Positions 18,013 to 27,260 are shown, counted from the stretch's first letter. The stretch is 64,000 bases of DNA from CBFFRJ01 sp963530515 (GCA_963530515.1 CAUSEC010000007.1:109932-173931), one strand, 5' to 3'. Translations and numbers: made by a program. Notes: a model not told the origin generated them from the sequence alone.

Positions 18013-20994
18013 ATGCTGGTTAATCTTTGCGATTACAAACAGAGCGTCACCCTGATTGCCAACAGTGGCGTACAGTTTCTCGATTTTGGCCTGACGCCAC
18101 AGGAGTCGGCACAAAGCGGGCGTTTCGTGCGTAAAACGGCGAACGGCCCGCTGCTGCGGCTGGATTATGATCTGGTCAACGAACGCTATACCCTGCCGGG
18201 GCGCAATGGCAGCCAGCCGGAAGTGGTGAAACCCGAAAGCACGCAGTCGCTACATGCCTCGCTCGCCATTCTTGATGGCGTCTGGTTGCCCATTCCGTTC
18301 CTGCGTTTTAACCCCCCGCGCACCTTCGTGGAAGGCCCGGACAACTGGGCGCGCGTGCAGATCCGCAAACTGAATGAGCCAGACGGCGCCGGGAACACCC
18401 ACCGCGTCACCCTCGCCCTCGACAGCCAGATTAACGACAACTCGCCGTCCGCCCTCGCCCCACAGGAAAACGACATTCTTAACGGGACGCGGTTTTCACT
18501 GGCGTGGCGCGATGACGAAGTCGCTGATTTCCTCGACCAGACCTGGGTTGACGGCTGGTTACGCGAAGCCTTTCTCCAGTACGCCAGCCACAACGACGTG
18601 CGCAGCGAACGCGACATCACTCAGGCGATGCGCAGCTTTGAGTACCAGTCCCACTGGCTGAACCTGCTCACCCTGCTCGGCACCCAGATTCAAGTGCCGG
18701 AAGTGAAAATTGTCACCCACACGCTCAGCACTCCGGCCATCCCGGTTGACCTGATCCTCGATGTGGGCAACACCCACACCTGCGGCGTGATCATCGAAGA
18801 TCATGGCGACGCCAACGACGGCCTGCGCCAGACCGCAGAGCTGCAGGTACGTTCCCTGAGCGAACCGCAGTTCCTCAATGAGCCGCTGTTCACCAGCCGC
18901 CTTGAGTTCTCCGAGGCCCGCTTCGGCAAACAGCATTTCTCCGTTGAGAGCGGGCGTGAAGACGCCTTTGTCTGGCCGTCAATTGTTCGCGTGGGCGATG
19001 AAGCCCGTAAGCTGGCAATGCAGCGTGTGGGAACCGAAGGTAACAGCGGCATCTCCAGCCCCCGTCGTTACCTGTGGGACGAAACCCCGGTGTTGCAGGA
19101 CTGGCGTTTTAGCCAGATGAACAGCAAAACCCAGCGCGAACCGCTGGCGACGGCGTTCCCGCTGATGAACCTGATGAACGACGAAGGCCAGCCGCTCTAC
19201 ACCCTGCCGCTGGACGAGCGTCTGCCGGTCTTCTCGCCGCAGTACAGCCGCAGCACCCTGATGACCCATATGCTCTGCGAGCTGCTGGCTCAGGCGCTCG
19301 GTCAGATGAACAGCGTGGCAACGCGCCTGCGTCTGGGGTTCCCGGCGTCACCGCGCCAGTTGCGAACCCTGATCCTCACCCTGCCGTCCGCCATGCCCAA
19401 GCAGGAGCGTGAAATCTTCCGCCGCCGCATGTTCGAGGCGATTGCGATTGTCTGGAAAGCGATGGGCTGGCATCCGCAGGATGACGACTTTGCTAACCGC
19501 AAGCAGCAGGACAAAAGCGTGGTGCCGGTTCCGCAGATCCAGATGGAGTGGGACGAGGCCAGCTGCGGCCAGCTGGTGTGGTTGTATAACGAAGCCATTT
19601 CACGCTATTCAGGACAAACGGAAACCTTCTTTGCCGCCCAGGCTCGCCCGGACAGAACCGAACCGGCGGGCACGCGCCCGGGGCGTTCGCTGCGCGTGGC
19701 CTCGCTCGATATTGGCGGCGGCACGACCGACATGGCCATCACCCACTATCAACTGGATGACGGCACCGGCAGCAACGTCAAAATCACCCCTCAGTTGCTG
19801 TTCCGCGAAGGCTTTAAAGTGGCCGGGGATGACATCCTGCTGGACGTTATCCAGCGCTGCGTGCTGCCCGCTATGCAAACGCATCTGCAAAAGGCCGGTA
19901 TCACCGATGCCGCCTCGCTGATGGCGACCTTGTTTGGCGACTCCGGGCGTATTGATACCCAGGCGGTACTGCGCCAGCAAACGACGTTGCAGCTCTTTAT
20001 GCCCATCGGACATGCGATTCTTGCCGCCTGGGAAGAGAGCGATATCAACGATCCACTGGCGGGACTGCATGCCACCTTTGGTGAGTTACTCAGCCAGTTG
20101 CCAACTCGCAACGTGATGAACTACCTGAAACAGGCCATTGATCATGCGCTGCCCTCCGGCTCGCCGGAGTTCGATGTGCTGGCGGTGCCGATTCAGGTCA
20201 ATTTCCGCGAGTTGCAGGATGCGATGCTCGCCGGGCAGTTTACCCTCACCGCACCGCTGCACGCGGTATGCGAAGCCATCAGCCATTACTGCTGCGACAT
20301 CCTGCTGATAATGGGCCGACCGGGCTGTCTGCCTGGGGTTCAGGCGCTGATTCGCCACCTGCAACCGGTGCCGGTTAACCGCATGATCTGGCTCGATAAG
20401 TACCGGGTACACGAATGGTATCCGTTCAGCCAGCAGGGCAAGATCGGCAACCCGAAATCCACCGCTGCCGTAGGCGCGATGCTGTGCAGCCTGGCGCTCG
20501 ATTTACGCCTGCCGCGCTTTAACTTCAAAGCCGCAGACATCGGGGCCTACTCCACCGTGCGCTACCTTGGCGTGCTGGACAACGTGGTCAACACCCTGCG
20601 CGATGAGAACATCTGGTATCACGATATCGATCTCGATAAACCCAACGCCAAACTGGATGCCCGTCTGCATTTCCCGCTGCGCGGCAACATTACCCTTGGG
20701 TTCCGTCAACTGGCGAACGCCCGCTGGCCGGCTACCCCGCTGTATACGCTGAGCATTAACTCCTCTGAGCTGGCAAAAACCATCGCCGGGGATGGCGTAC
20801 TCAACGTGCGCTTGCAGTTTAGCGGCGGCAATAAGCACCACGGGCCGGAGTCCTTTATTCTCAGCGAAGCCTGGCTTCAGGATGGCACGCCGGTGCCTGC
20901 CGACGCGCTAACCTTTAAATTGAATACGCTGGCCGACCGCCGCCACAGCGGCAGCCATTACTGGATCGACAGCGGGAGTGTGTATCTGAAATGA
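18013..20994 (+). CDS. srfB: SrfB, large actin/Hsp70-fold ATPase-like protein
   Basis: A protein of 993 residues if started at the ATG at 18013, 4 bp after the srfA stop (a GTG at 18001 would add four). Two actin-like nucleotide-binding loops can be read: LDVGNTHTCGVII near 250-262 (phosphate 1) and LDIGGGTTDMAI near 563-574 (phosphate 2). Between them lie several hundred residues, and a C-terminal domain follows. This places SrfB in the ASKHA (actin, sugar kinase, Hsp70) superfamily. No membrane segment is seen. Its stop overlaps srfC by 4 bp. Function is unknown; a role as an ATP-driven scaffold for SrfA and SrfC is inferred. Confidence 0.9.
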   Translation: MLVNLCDYKQSVTLIANSGVQFLDFGLTPQESAQSGRFVRKTANGPLLRLDYDLVNERYTLPGRNGSQPEVVKPESTQSLHASLAILDGVWLPIPFLRFNPPRTFVEGPDNWARVQIRKLNEPDGAGNTHRVTLALDSQINDNSPSALAPQENDILNGTRFSLAWRDDEVADFLDQTWVDGWLREAFLQYASHNDVRSERDITQAMRSFEYQSHWLNLLTLLGTQIQVPEVKIVTHTLSTPAIPVDLILDVGNTHTCGVIIEDHGDANDGLRQTAELQVRSLSEPQFLNEPLFTSRLEFSEARFGKQHFSVESGREDAFVWPSIVRVGDEARKLAMQRVGTEGNSGISSPRRYLWDETPVLQDWRFSQMNSKTQREPLATAFPLMNLMNDEGQPLYTLPLDERLPVFSPQYSRSTLMTHMLCELLAQALGQMNSVATRLRLGFPASPRQLRTLILTLPSAMPKQEREIFRRRMFEAIAIVWKAMGWHPQDDDFANRKQQDKSVVPVPQIQMEWDEASCGQLVWLYNEAISRYSGQTETFFAAQARPDRTEPAGTRPGRSLRVASLDIGGGTTDMAITHYQLDDGTGSNVKITPQLLFREGFKVAGDDILLDVIQRCVLPAMQTHLQKAGITDAASLMATLFGDSGRIDTQAVLRQQTTLQLFMPIGHAILAAWEESDINDPLAGLHATFGELLSQLPTRNVMNYLKQAIDHALPSGSPEFDVLAVPIQVNFRELQDAMLAGQFTLTAPLHAVCEAISHYCCDILLIMGRPGCLPGVQALIRHLQPVPVNRMIWLDKYRVHEWYPFSQQGKIGNPKSTAAVGAMLCSLALDLRLPRFNFKAADIGAYSTVRYLGVLDNVVNTLRDENIWYHDIDLDKPNAKLDARLHFPLRGNITLGFRQLANARWPATPLYTLSINSSELAKTIAGDGVLNVRLQFSGGNKHHGPESFILSEAWLQDGTPVPADALTFKLNTLADRRHSGSHYWIDSGSVYLK

Positions 20995-23162
20995 GTACGA
21001 GCATGAACACGACCCAGGCGCTGCGGGCATGGATCAACGACAACCGCCAGCTTTCGCCCCTGCTGGAAGACGACGCCGACGCGCTGCTGGCACGCCTCAC
21101 CGCCTTTGCCGCGCAAGAGCATGCCCTCGACGCGGCGACGACGGCCCCCTGCACCGTCGGGCTTTATGGCCACTCACAGGCGGCAAAAGCCCATCTGCTC
21201 GGCGCGCTATGTAACAGCGGCAGCGGGCGGCTCAACGTGCAACTGGGTGAGAAAACGCTGGACTACTTCACCCACCTGAACCCCGGCCATATGCTCACCA
21301 GCATGGCTCTGCGTTTTAGCCGCAACAGCGACGTCGTGGATGACAACTTCCCCCTGCGTTTGCGCCTCATCAGTGAAGCTGAACTGGTGCAGATTTTTAT
21401 CGCCCACGCTCAGGCACTGCCCGACCTGCGGGTGGTGGAAAAATCGGTCATCGAGAGCCGTCTTGCGAAATGGCGCGCCCTGCGCCAGCCCAACCCCGTG
21501 CCGGGGCTGGTAGCAGACGAAGTCGGTGCTATCGGGCGCTTCTGGCGCGCATGTGTGCCCTCCTCGCAGCAGCATCTCGACGACGCCCTGTGGTATCAAC
21601 TGGCCTGCCTGCTGCCCTCGCTCGATTTAAGCGTGCGCGCCAGCGCCTGGTCTCTGTTGTGGGGCGAGCATCAGGAGCTCACCCAACTCTGGCTTTCGCT
21701 TGCTCACACGCTGCACCAGACGGGCAATGCCGCTGAGCTTGCCGCACCGCTGAGTCTGCTGGTCGATAACTTTGCCCTGCCGACGGAAGGCTTCCTGACC
21801 CCTGCCGCGTCTTCCTTTGAGGAAGTGGCGGGCGAAGTGGTAGTGCATCCCTGGTCGCAGGCGCAGTTGCAAAACGCAGTGAGCATTCCCCTGTCCACCC
21901 TCGCGCTGCTCACCAAAGAGCTCGTGCTGCCGGTGGAAGACAGCGTGCTGGAGAATGTCGATATTCTCGACATCCCGACACCCGTCCAGGAAGACGGCAA
22001 CCCACTGTGGAACAGCAAGTGCCGCTGGTTGCTGGAGAGTTATCGCCAGCAGCTGCAACCGGACGTCCTGCTCATTTGTAATGCGACCTCCCAGCGTTCA
22101 ACCACGGCGTCCACCGCCAGAGCGCTGCTGCACTGGGTGAAAGAAACCCAGTCGGGCCAGGAAGCGGCGCTGCCGGGTCTGGTCTGGGCGATCACTCCCC
22201 ATGATGCGCGTTTCACCAGCGGGCAAAATCTCGACGAAGTGATTCAGCAACTGGTCGGTAAACCCGGCCAGCACTGGGGGACGCTGCAGGCGCTGGATGC
22301 CAGCAGCCTGCAACGCGTACTGGAATGGCTGGCACAGGCGACCGCGCCAGCCCTGCGGCAGAACCGGTTTAAAGCGCTGCGCGAACGCCATCAGGCGGCC
22401 CTGCGTGATTTGATGCAGGCCTGGGTCACCGCACCCACCAAAGAAAACGCGACGCAGAAAACCCGTGCAGAAGCCGTGGTGCGCGAACTGCAATCGCACG
22501 CATCCCGCCACGGTGAGTTGCTGGAAGGCATGATGCCGGACATGCAGCAGTTCGATAATCTGTGGAAAGTGCAGCAACCGCGTGAGGAACAGGTCAGCGG
22601 ATTGTTCAATGAGGCTATCGATCTCTTTGCCGAGTCGGCAGAGAACGCTGAGCAGACCCACTCCGCGCGTGATGTGGGCCAGCAGGCGCATGCAATGTGG
22701 GTCAACCACGTGCGTCAGTGGAGCCGTAACGATGACAACGCCGCACGGCTGGGGCTGTCTCCTGCCAGCCTGCGTCAGATGGCCGAGACCGTGATTGTCG
22801 CCAGCTACCGTTTGGGCCTGCCAGAACAATTACAGAAGATCATGCAGCGCGACACCGCCTGCGCCGCGCAGTTGTATGCGGAGACGGGCAATTTTGTCGC
22901 CTGGCTCGGTTACGCCAGCGTCAGCGATGCACAAAGACCTGCCAGCCGGGTGCTGAAAGGCACGCCGATTTTCGTCTCTGCCCCGGTGGTTGCCGGTGAG
23001 CGTCTGACGCGTTTAGGCGAGCAGCCGGTACATGCCGCCACCCGCTACGTATATGACTGGCTGGTGGCGCTCTACAGCCGTGCTGTCGAAAATATGGGAT
23101 ACAGCCATCCGCTGGATGTGTCCGTCACCGCGCGCAAGAAGCTGAAGACATTACTGCCGTAA
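20991..23162 (+). CDS. srfC: SrfC, degenerate dynamin/GTPase-like protein
   Basis: A 723-residue protein annotated in relatives as putative virulence factor SrfC. It contains a P-loop-like sequence GLYGHSQAAKAHLL at 57-70, where the usual GKS/T is AKA, a switch-I-like NPGHMLTSMALRF stretch near 97-110, and a DxPG-like VDILDIPTP at 323-331. The order and spacing resemble a dynamin-type GTPase with a long insertion, but the key lysine-serine pair is altered, so nucleotide hydrolysis may be lost. The C-terminal half is helical. ATGA overlap with srfB indicates translational coupling. A strong terminator follows. Confidence 0.88.
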   Translation: MSTSMNTTQALRAWINDNRQLSPLLEDDADALLARLTAFAAQEHALDAATTAPCTVGLYGHSQAAKAHLLGALCNSGSGRLNVQLGEKTLDYFTHLNPGHMLTSMALRFSRNSDVVDDNFPLRLRLISEAELVQIFIAHAQALPDLRVVEKSVIESRLAKWRALRQPNPVPGLVADEVGAIGRFWRACVPSSQQHLDDALWYQLACLLPSLDLSVRASAWSLLWGEHQELTQLWLSLAHTLHQTGNAAELAAPLSLLVDNFALPTEGFLTPAASSFEEVAGEVVVHPWSQAQLQNAVSIPLSTLALLTKELVLPVEDSVLENVDILDIPTPVQEDGNPLWNSKCRWLLESYRQQLQPDVLLICNATSQRSTTASTARALLHWVKETQSGQEAALPGLVWAITPHDARFTSGQNLDEVIQQLVGKPGQHWGTLQALDASSLQRVLEWLAQATAPALRQNRFKALRERHQAALRDLMQAWVTAPTKENATQKTRAEAVVRELQSHASRHGELLEGMMPDMQQFDNLWKVQQPREEQVSGLFNEAIDLFAESAENAEQTHSARDVGQQAHAMWVNHVRQWSRNDDNAARLGLSPASLRQMAETVIVASYRLGLPEQLQKIMQRDTACAAQLYAETGNFVAWLGYASVSDAQRPASRVLKGTPIFVSAPVVAGERLTRLGEQPVHAATRYVYDWLVALYSRAVENMGYSHPLDVSVTARKKLKTLLP

Positions 23163-23189
23163 AAACGGTTCTGAATAGCAACCAAAAAA

Positions 23190-23222
23190 AATGACCCGGC
23201 CACGTGAGTGCGTCGGGTCATT
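23190..23222. terminator. Terminator downstream of srfC and the OrtT-like pair
   Basis: AATGACCCG / CGGGTCATT inverted repeat with an A run on the left and T-rich bases on the right, between convergent srfC and the OrtT-like gene; can act both ways. Confidence 0.85.
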
Positions 23223-23238
23223 TGTTTGCGCGGTTGCG

Positions 23239-23412
23239 CTATAACAGCGAAACCGCGAGGGCCACCGGAAAACTTATTGGCCAGGTCGCGCCAACCAAAA
23301 ATGCGCTGAGCGCTTTCATACTACGGGTCTCTTTTGACAGAAACCAGGTGGCCACTCCGGCCAGAACGGACATTACAGCGTAAAAAATAAGCATCTTCAG
23401 ATACAGGTCCAT
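23239..23412 (-). CDS. OrtT/GhoT-family membrane toxin-like protein, second copy
   Basis: A 57-residue protein beginning MDLYLKMLIFYAVMS, with two hydrophobic helices around a short basic loop (SKETRSMK) and ending WPISFPVALAVSLL. It is a paralogue of the OrtT protein encoded next to it. A near-perfect AAGGAGG ribosome site 6 bp before the ATG at 23412 fixes the start and predicts strong translation. OrtT proteins insert in the inner membrane, lower ATP and slow growth during antibiotic or stringent stress. Copies are unequal: this one has lost several charged residues of OrtT's loop. No antitoxin gene is seen; E. coli OrtT is an orphan toxin. Confidence 0.85.
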   Translation of the reverse strand: MDLYLKMLIFYAVMSVLAGVATWFLSKETRSMKALSAFLVGATWPISFPVALAVSLL

Positions 23413-23516
23413 CATGTGCCTCCTTTCCATGGAAAACATACGCAGACCTATGTTGCACGCGATCACGTTAAGATTTTGCTTAAGCCGTCACGAATTAGCT
23501 GCAATGACCTAAAAAA

Positions 23517-23690
23517 TCAGAATATTGACACCAGTAACGCCACGGGGAAGCTCATGGGCCAGGTTGAACCCACCAGAAACGCACTTAAGAAGCGAATGCG
23601 CTTGCGATCGCTTGTCAGGAACCAGGTGATGACGGCGCAAATCAGCGCCATAATTGCGTAAAAAACCAACATTTTTTGATAAAGCGACAT
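23517..23690 (-). CDS. ortT: OrtT (YdcX), orphan membrane toxin
   Basis: A 57-residue, two-helix membrane protein starting MSLYQKMLVFYAIMA and ending WPMSFPVALLVSIF, the same length as E. coli OrtT (YdcX) and very similar, including the DRKRIRFLSAFLVG loop. OrtT is a GhoT-like toxin that damages the membrane and reduces ATP and DNA synthesis under trimethoprim/sulfamethoxazole stress. In E. coli it sits between patD and ydcY; here it is on the far side of srfABC, consistent with srfABC lying between ydcY and ortT. A second copy lies 104 bp downstream. Confidence 0.9.
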   Translation of the reverse strand: MSLYQKMLVFYAIMALICAVITWFLTSDRKRIRFLSAFLVGSTWPMSFPVALLVSIF

Positions 23691-23839
23691 AGTCCACATT
23701 AACTCTGTGATAACAAAACGACCGCAATATGCTTGTTTTATTGACTTACATCAAGTTTTATTCACCAAACGTGCGATTTTGTCACTTTAGATGTAACGCG
23801 TTGTAACCCTTTTGAGCCATCAGCCGGGACACGACACGC

Positions 23840-24133
23840 TTATTGCTGATTCTGCTTGCGCCAGGCTTTGACCATTTCCGGTGTCACTTCGTTGGCATAA
23901 CAAATGGGTGAGTAGCCGCCGGGTTTGCTCCAGGCACTTCGCTTGCCGCAGCTGCTGCCATTTCTGGCCTGATTAAACGGACATGCACACGTGCCGGGAT
24001 AGTCTGCAATCGACTCTGCTATGATTTTTTGTTTAATTTGCGCGTCGCTGATCTGGGTTTTGGCGTGGCTGTTATTGATAGCGAAAAAACTGATTGTCAC
24101 AAAGCATGTTGCCACAAACGTTTTAAGTTTCAT
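23840..24133 (-). CDS. Small exported cysteine-containing protein, unknown
   Basis: A 97-residue protein if started at the ATG at 24133 with AGGA 8 bp upstream. Residues 1-23 are a signal peptide (MKLKTFVATCFVTISFFAIN...SHA). The mature part carries YPGTCACPFNQARNGSSCGKRSAWSKPGGYSPICY, here described as four cysteines spaced for two disulfides and a Ser/Gly-rich loop. It is recognisably a conserved enterobacterial small-secreted type, but I know of no function. Likely periplasmic. Confidence 0.7.
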   Translation of the reverse strand: MKLKTFVATCFVTISFFAINNSHAKTQISDAQIKQKIIAESIADYPGTCACPFNQARNGSSCGKRSAWSKPGGYSPICYANEVTPEMVKAWRKQNQQ

Positions 24134-24424
24134 TGTCATTGTCCTGAAGGAAGGAGTCTCAACTCTATTTCGCTGGCACACCCCAGATGTTGATCATCGA
24201 CAAGTGCAAAGCGCATCGCATGCTTTATTTTTCATGTTTAATCCCGCCGATTCATTAATTTAACTTAAGAATTAACGCAATCAACAACTCGTGTTTTGCG
24301 CTCTCGCACACCCCGCCGATTCCCTTAAAACAGGTAGCCCGCCAGCCCTTGTCTTCTTTGGCGTGAGTCCCGTAACTCTGATATTGTTAAGAAGCCAGAA
24401 ATCATTTTTTACAGGGTTGATGCT

Positions 24425-24865
24425 ATGCAAAAGTTTGACGATCTGTGGCAAGCCATAGAAGCAAGAGTGTGTGAAAATAATGATATAACACACCAGGATA
24501 TGACCAACGAAGACAGCGTAAGGGGTAACGCTGCCAAACAGCGCATCGCACATATTTTCATTCTGGAAGTGTTGCTTTCCCGCCACCGCGAAAAGTACGC
24601 CAGTCCGTATGTGTCACTGGCCGGTGAAGAAGCACTTTACCATATGATTTTCAAACGCACCGGCTGGAAACCGTTTGAAGTCAAACAGCTTTCATTCAGT
24701 GACGCCATGTTTGTTATTGCCGAACTCTTCCGCGAAGAAAATTTGCCGGCCGACGTGCGTGGTATTTTACGTGCAAATGGTTTACGCGAGCAGCCTTATT
24801 CTTTATATGATTTCTCAGAAAAAGATTGGGCACCACGCGATAATGAAAACATCCTGAAAAGATAG
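24425..24865 (+). CDS. Hypothetical protein, 146 aa
   Basis: A predicted cytoplasmic, acidic and largely helical protein of 146 residues starting MQKFDDLWQAIEARV. No signal peptide, membrane segment or family motif recognised. It lies alone in the accessory block between ortT and patD, in base composition more AT-rich than the backbone, and is followed by an ERIC element. The C-terminal tail (SEKDWAPRDNENILKR) is charged. An immunity- or antitoxin-like role is possible only from size and context. Confidence 0.6.
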   Translation: MQKFDDLWQAIEARVCENNDITHQDMTNEDSVRGNAAKQRIAHIFILEVLLSRHREKYASPYVSLAGEEALYHMIFKRTGWKPFEVKQLSFSDAMFVIAELFREENLPADVRGILRANGLREQPYSLYDFSEKDWAPRDNENILKR

Positions 24866-24888
24866 CCTGCGAATTATTAGAGAGCCAA

Positions 24889-25009
24889 CCTAAATAATTC
24901 ACGTTGTAAGAAGGCGGCAAGTGCATGAATCCCCGGGAGCTTACTCAAGTAAGTGACTGGGGTGAATAAACGAAGCTAACGCACTTACAACGTGAAGAAT
25001 GACGGGGGC
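24889..25009. repeat. ERIC element (intergenic repeat unit)
   Basis: About 121 bp with the ERIC core GAATCCCCGGGAGCTTAC and AAGTAAGTGACTGGGGTGA around a central hairpin, plus outer arms TTCACGTTGTAAG and CTTACAACGTGAAG and a terminal GACGGG. The match to the ERIC consensus is clear, with an arm region (AAACGAAGCTAACGCAC) that varies from it. It lies between the 146-aa gene and the next minus-strand gene. Confidence 0.93.
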
Positions 25010-25015
25010 AAGGGC

Positions 25016-25351
25016 TTATTTGGCCCTTATTCTTTTTTCAGTACTCATATTTATAAACTGTGCAAAGAAAGAACAGACCTGCCGAAAACTGGACGTTAGC
25101 CCAATAAACGGGTCTGATTTTTGTGCGGTTAAATAAGAGAGCGAAGAAGACACGTTGCCTTCAGGCAGGTTTACAAGGCGCGCAAAATGGAACTCTTCAC
25201 CTTCACAGAAATAGGTTTCAATCGGCAGTGTTTGACCTGCATCCCCCGCGACTTCCGGGCTCTGGAACCAGGTGACGGTGGTTTGATTGTCGTCGACCGT
25301 CAAATACTCAGGTGCACCGCCGGGCAGCAGTATCACAACCAATTTACTCAT
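25016..25351 (-). CDS. Hypothetical protein, about 111 aa
   Basis: Start taken at the ATG at 25351 (MSKLVVILLPGGAPEYLTVD) preceded by GGGGA; an ATG 12 codons upstream is an alternative. The protein is predicted cytoplasmic, with strands at the N-terminus and a helical C-terminus (SFRQVCSFFAQFINMSTEKR). No family recognised. It lies next to the ERIC element in the accessory block; the gene end is only 7 bp from the ERIC edge. Confidence 0.55.
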   Translation of the reverse strand: MSKLVVILLPGGAPEYLTVDDNQTTVTWFQSPEVAGDAGQTLPIETYFCEGEEFHFARLVNLPEGNVSSSLSYLTAQKSDPFIGLTSSFRQVCSFFAQFINMSTEKRIRAK

Positions 25352-25767
25352 TTCGAAATCCCCAGCCTGATGAAAAAAACGCGACATTATCAATGTCAGG
25401 ACATGACGATGAGTTGTCGAATTAATTAAATTAATATGACAATCCTGTTTGATCATGTCTTTCGCGGTTTGTAGAGTTTTATATTTTTTAAAATACTGAC
25501 ACGTTGACACCGCGTACAACGCACCTTCAGAGATAAACGATCTTTACGTTTATTGACAGTGAAAAAATGATAATTCGTGAGAATTACCTCACTATTTATA
25601 TCGCCATTTCAACTTCGTTACAAACCCGAAAAAAACCGCTTACATTTTGTATCGGGCGTTTCATGGCGCTATAAACAGGGCTCATTTTTGAATGCTGAAC
25701 CTGTCAAGTCAGATTTACTGTACATCAGGAGAGAGGAAATAAACTGATACTGTTTACTTATAAAGCG
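25352..25767. other. AT-rich intergenic region, no gene seen
   Basis: About 415 bp between the 111-aa gene and the patD terminator hairpin. It is AT-rich (for example AATTAATTAAATTAATATGAC near 25420) and contains a TTGACA at about 25552 on the plus strand but no downstream plus-strand gene to match it. I see nothing else I can support. Confidence 0.4.
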
Positions 25768-25802
25768 TGTCTGGCACGGAATAAATAACGTTGCCAGACA
25801 CT
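25768..25802 (-). terminator. Hairpin downstream of patD
   Basis: GTGTCTGGCA / TGCCAGACAC perfect 10-bp inverted repeat starting 10 bp after the patD stop codon; likely end of the ydcSTUV-patD transcript. Confidence 0.75.
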
Positions 25803-25811
25803 TACTCACGT

Positions 25812-27236
25812 TTAGTGTTTGATCATCACGTGGCGCACCACCGTGTAATCTTCCAGCCCATAGACCGACATATCTTTGCCGTACCCCGACAGTTTCTGCC
25901 CACCGTGCGGCATTTCGCTGACCAGCATAAAGTGGGTGTTGACCCAGGTGCAGCCGTACTGGAGCCGAGCGCTCATGCGATGCGCCCTGCCCACATCTTT
26001 CGTCCACACCGAGGAAGCCAGCCCGTACTGCGAATCGTTCGCCCAGTCCAGAACCTGATCTTCGTCCTCAAACAGGGTCACGCTCACCACCGGGCCGAAG
26101 ACTTCACGTTGTACAATCGCATCATCCTGTCTGGCTCCTGCCAGCAGCGTCGGCTCGTAGTAATACCCTGCCCCCGCGCGTTTATTCCCCCCGGTCACCA
26201 CTTTGACGTGGCCCAACGCTTTGGCGTCGTCCACCGCCTTGCTGACGCGCGCCAGGTGGGCTTCTGAGCTGAGCGGCCCAAGCTCGGTGGCGTCGTCTTC
26301 CGGCGCGCCCATTTTCAGGCTGGAGACCGCTGCACCGAGTTTTTTCACCAGCGCATCATAAATCCCCTTCTGCGCGTAAATACGACAGGCCGCAGTGCAG
26401 TCCTGCCCGGCGTTGTAGAAACCAAAGGTGCGCACGCCTTCAACCACCGCCTCAAGATCCGCATCATCAAACACGATAACCGGCGCTTTACCGCCCAGCT
26501 CCATGTGGGTGCGCTTAATCGACGGTGCCGTGTGGCTGATAATGTGCTCACCGGTCGCAATAGAGCCGGTGAGCGAAACCATGCGTACTTTCTCATGCCC
26601 GGTCAGCGGGTCGCCCACGGTTTTACCGCGACCAAAGAGCACGTTCAGTACCCCGGCCGGGAAGATGTCTTTCGCCAGTTCCGCGAGTTTCAGCGCGGTG
26701 AGCGGCGTGATTTCAGACGGTTTGATGACCACACAGTTGCCCGCGGCCAGCGCCGGACCGAGTTTCCAGGCCGCCATCATCAGCGGATAGTTCCAGGGGG
26801 CAATAGACGCCACCACCCCCACCGGATCGCGGCGAATCATGGACGTGTGCCCTTCAAGGTATTCCCCCGCCGCCAGGCCGTTCAGGCAGCGTGCCGCACC
26901 GGCAAAGAAGCGAAAGACGTCCACCACCGCCGGAATTTCGTCGTTCAGCGCGCAGTGCAGCGGCTTGCCGCAGTTGAGGGATTCGAGTTTCGCCAGGGTT
27001 TCCGCGTTGTCTTCAATCACCTGGGCAAGCTGTAACAGATGCTCGGCACGGGCTTTTGGCGTGGTCTGGCTCCAGGCTTTAAAGGCGGCATCAGCCGCCA
27101 GCACCGCTGCGTTGACCTGCGCGGGGGATGCTTCCGCAATCTCCAGCAACACCTCGCCGGTGGCCGGATTGTAGACGGCCTGTTTTTCCCCTTCGCCGTT
27201 GACCAGTTCGCCATTGATAAACAGTTGATGTTGCAT
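25812..27236 (-). CDS. patD: PatD (YdcW), gamma-aminobutyraldehyde dehydrogenase
   Basis: A 474-residue NAD-dependent aldehyde dehydrogenase, the same length as E. coli PatD and highly similar. Visible active-site elements are PWNYPLMMAAWK, the glutamate of MELGGKAP near 247, and the catalytic cysteine in NAGQDCTAACR near 280. It oxidises 4-aminobutanal, made from putrescine by PatA, to GABA. It is the last gene of the ydcSTUV transporter operon (24 bp after ydcV), tying uptake of polyamine-related substrate to its oxidation. Minus strand, ends with a hairpin terminator. Confidence 0.97.
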   Translation of the reverse strand: MQHQLFINGELVNGEGEKQAVYNPATGEVLLEIAEASPAQVNAAVLAADAAFKAWSQTTPKARAEHLLQLAQVIEDNAETLAKLESLNCGKPLHCALNDEIPAVVDVFRFFAGAARCLNGLAAGEYLEGHTSMIRRDPVGVVASIAPWNYPLMMAAWKLGPALAAGNCVVIKPSEITPLTALKLAELAKDIFPAGVLNVLFGRGKTVGDPLTGHEKVRMVSLTGSIATGEHIISHTAPSIKRTHMELGGKAPVIVFDDADLEAVVEGVRTFGFYNAGQDCTAACRIYAQKGIYDALVKKLGAAVSSLKMGAPEDDATELGPLSSEAHLARVSKAVDDAKALGHVKVVTGGNKRAGAGYYYEPTLLAGARQDDAIVQREVFGPVVSVTLFEDEDQVLDWANDSQYGLASSVWTKDVGRAHRMSARLQYGCTWVNTHFMLVSEMPHGGQKLSGYGKDMSVYGLEDYTVVRHVMIKH

Positions 27237-27260
27237 AGCGCTATCCTTATTCAGTTTCAG

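Noticed and set aside
18186..20841. Several long antisense readings inside srfB
   Set aside because: They follow the codon bias of srfB on the opposite strand, have no ribosome sites and no recognisable protein features.
24242..24317. Direct repeat CCCGCCGATTC twice near 24242 and 24307
   Set aside because: Eleven bases only, no further similarity; likely chance.
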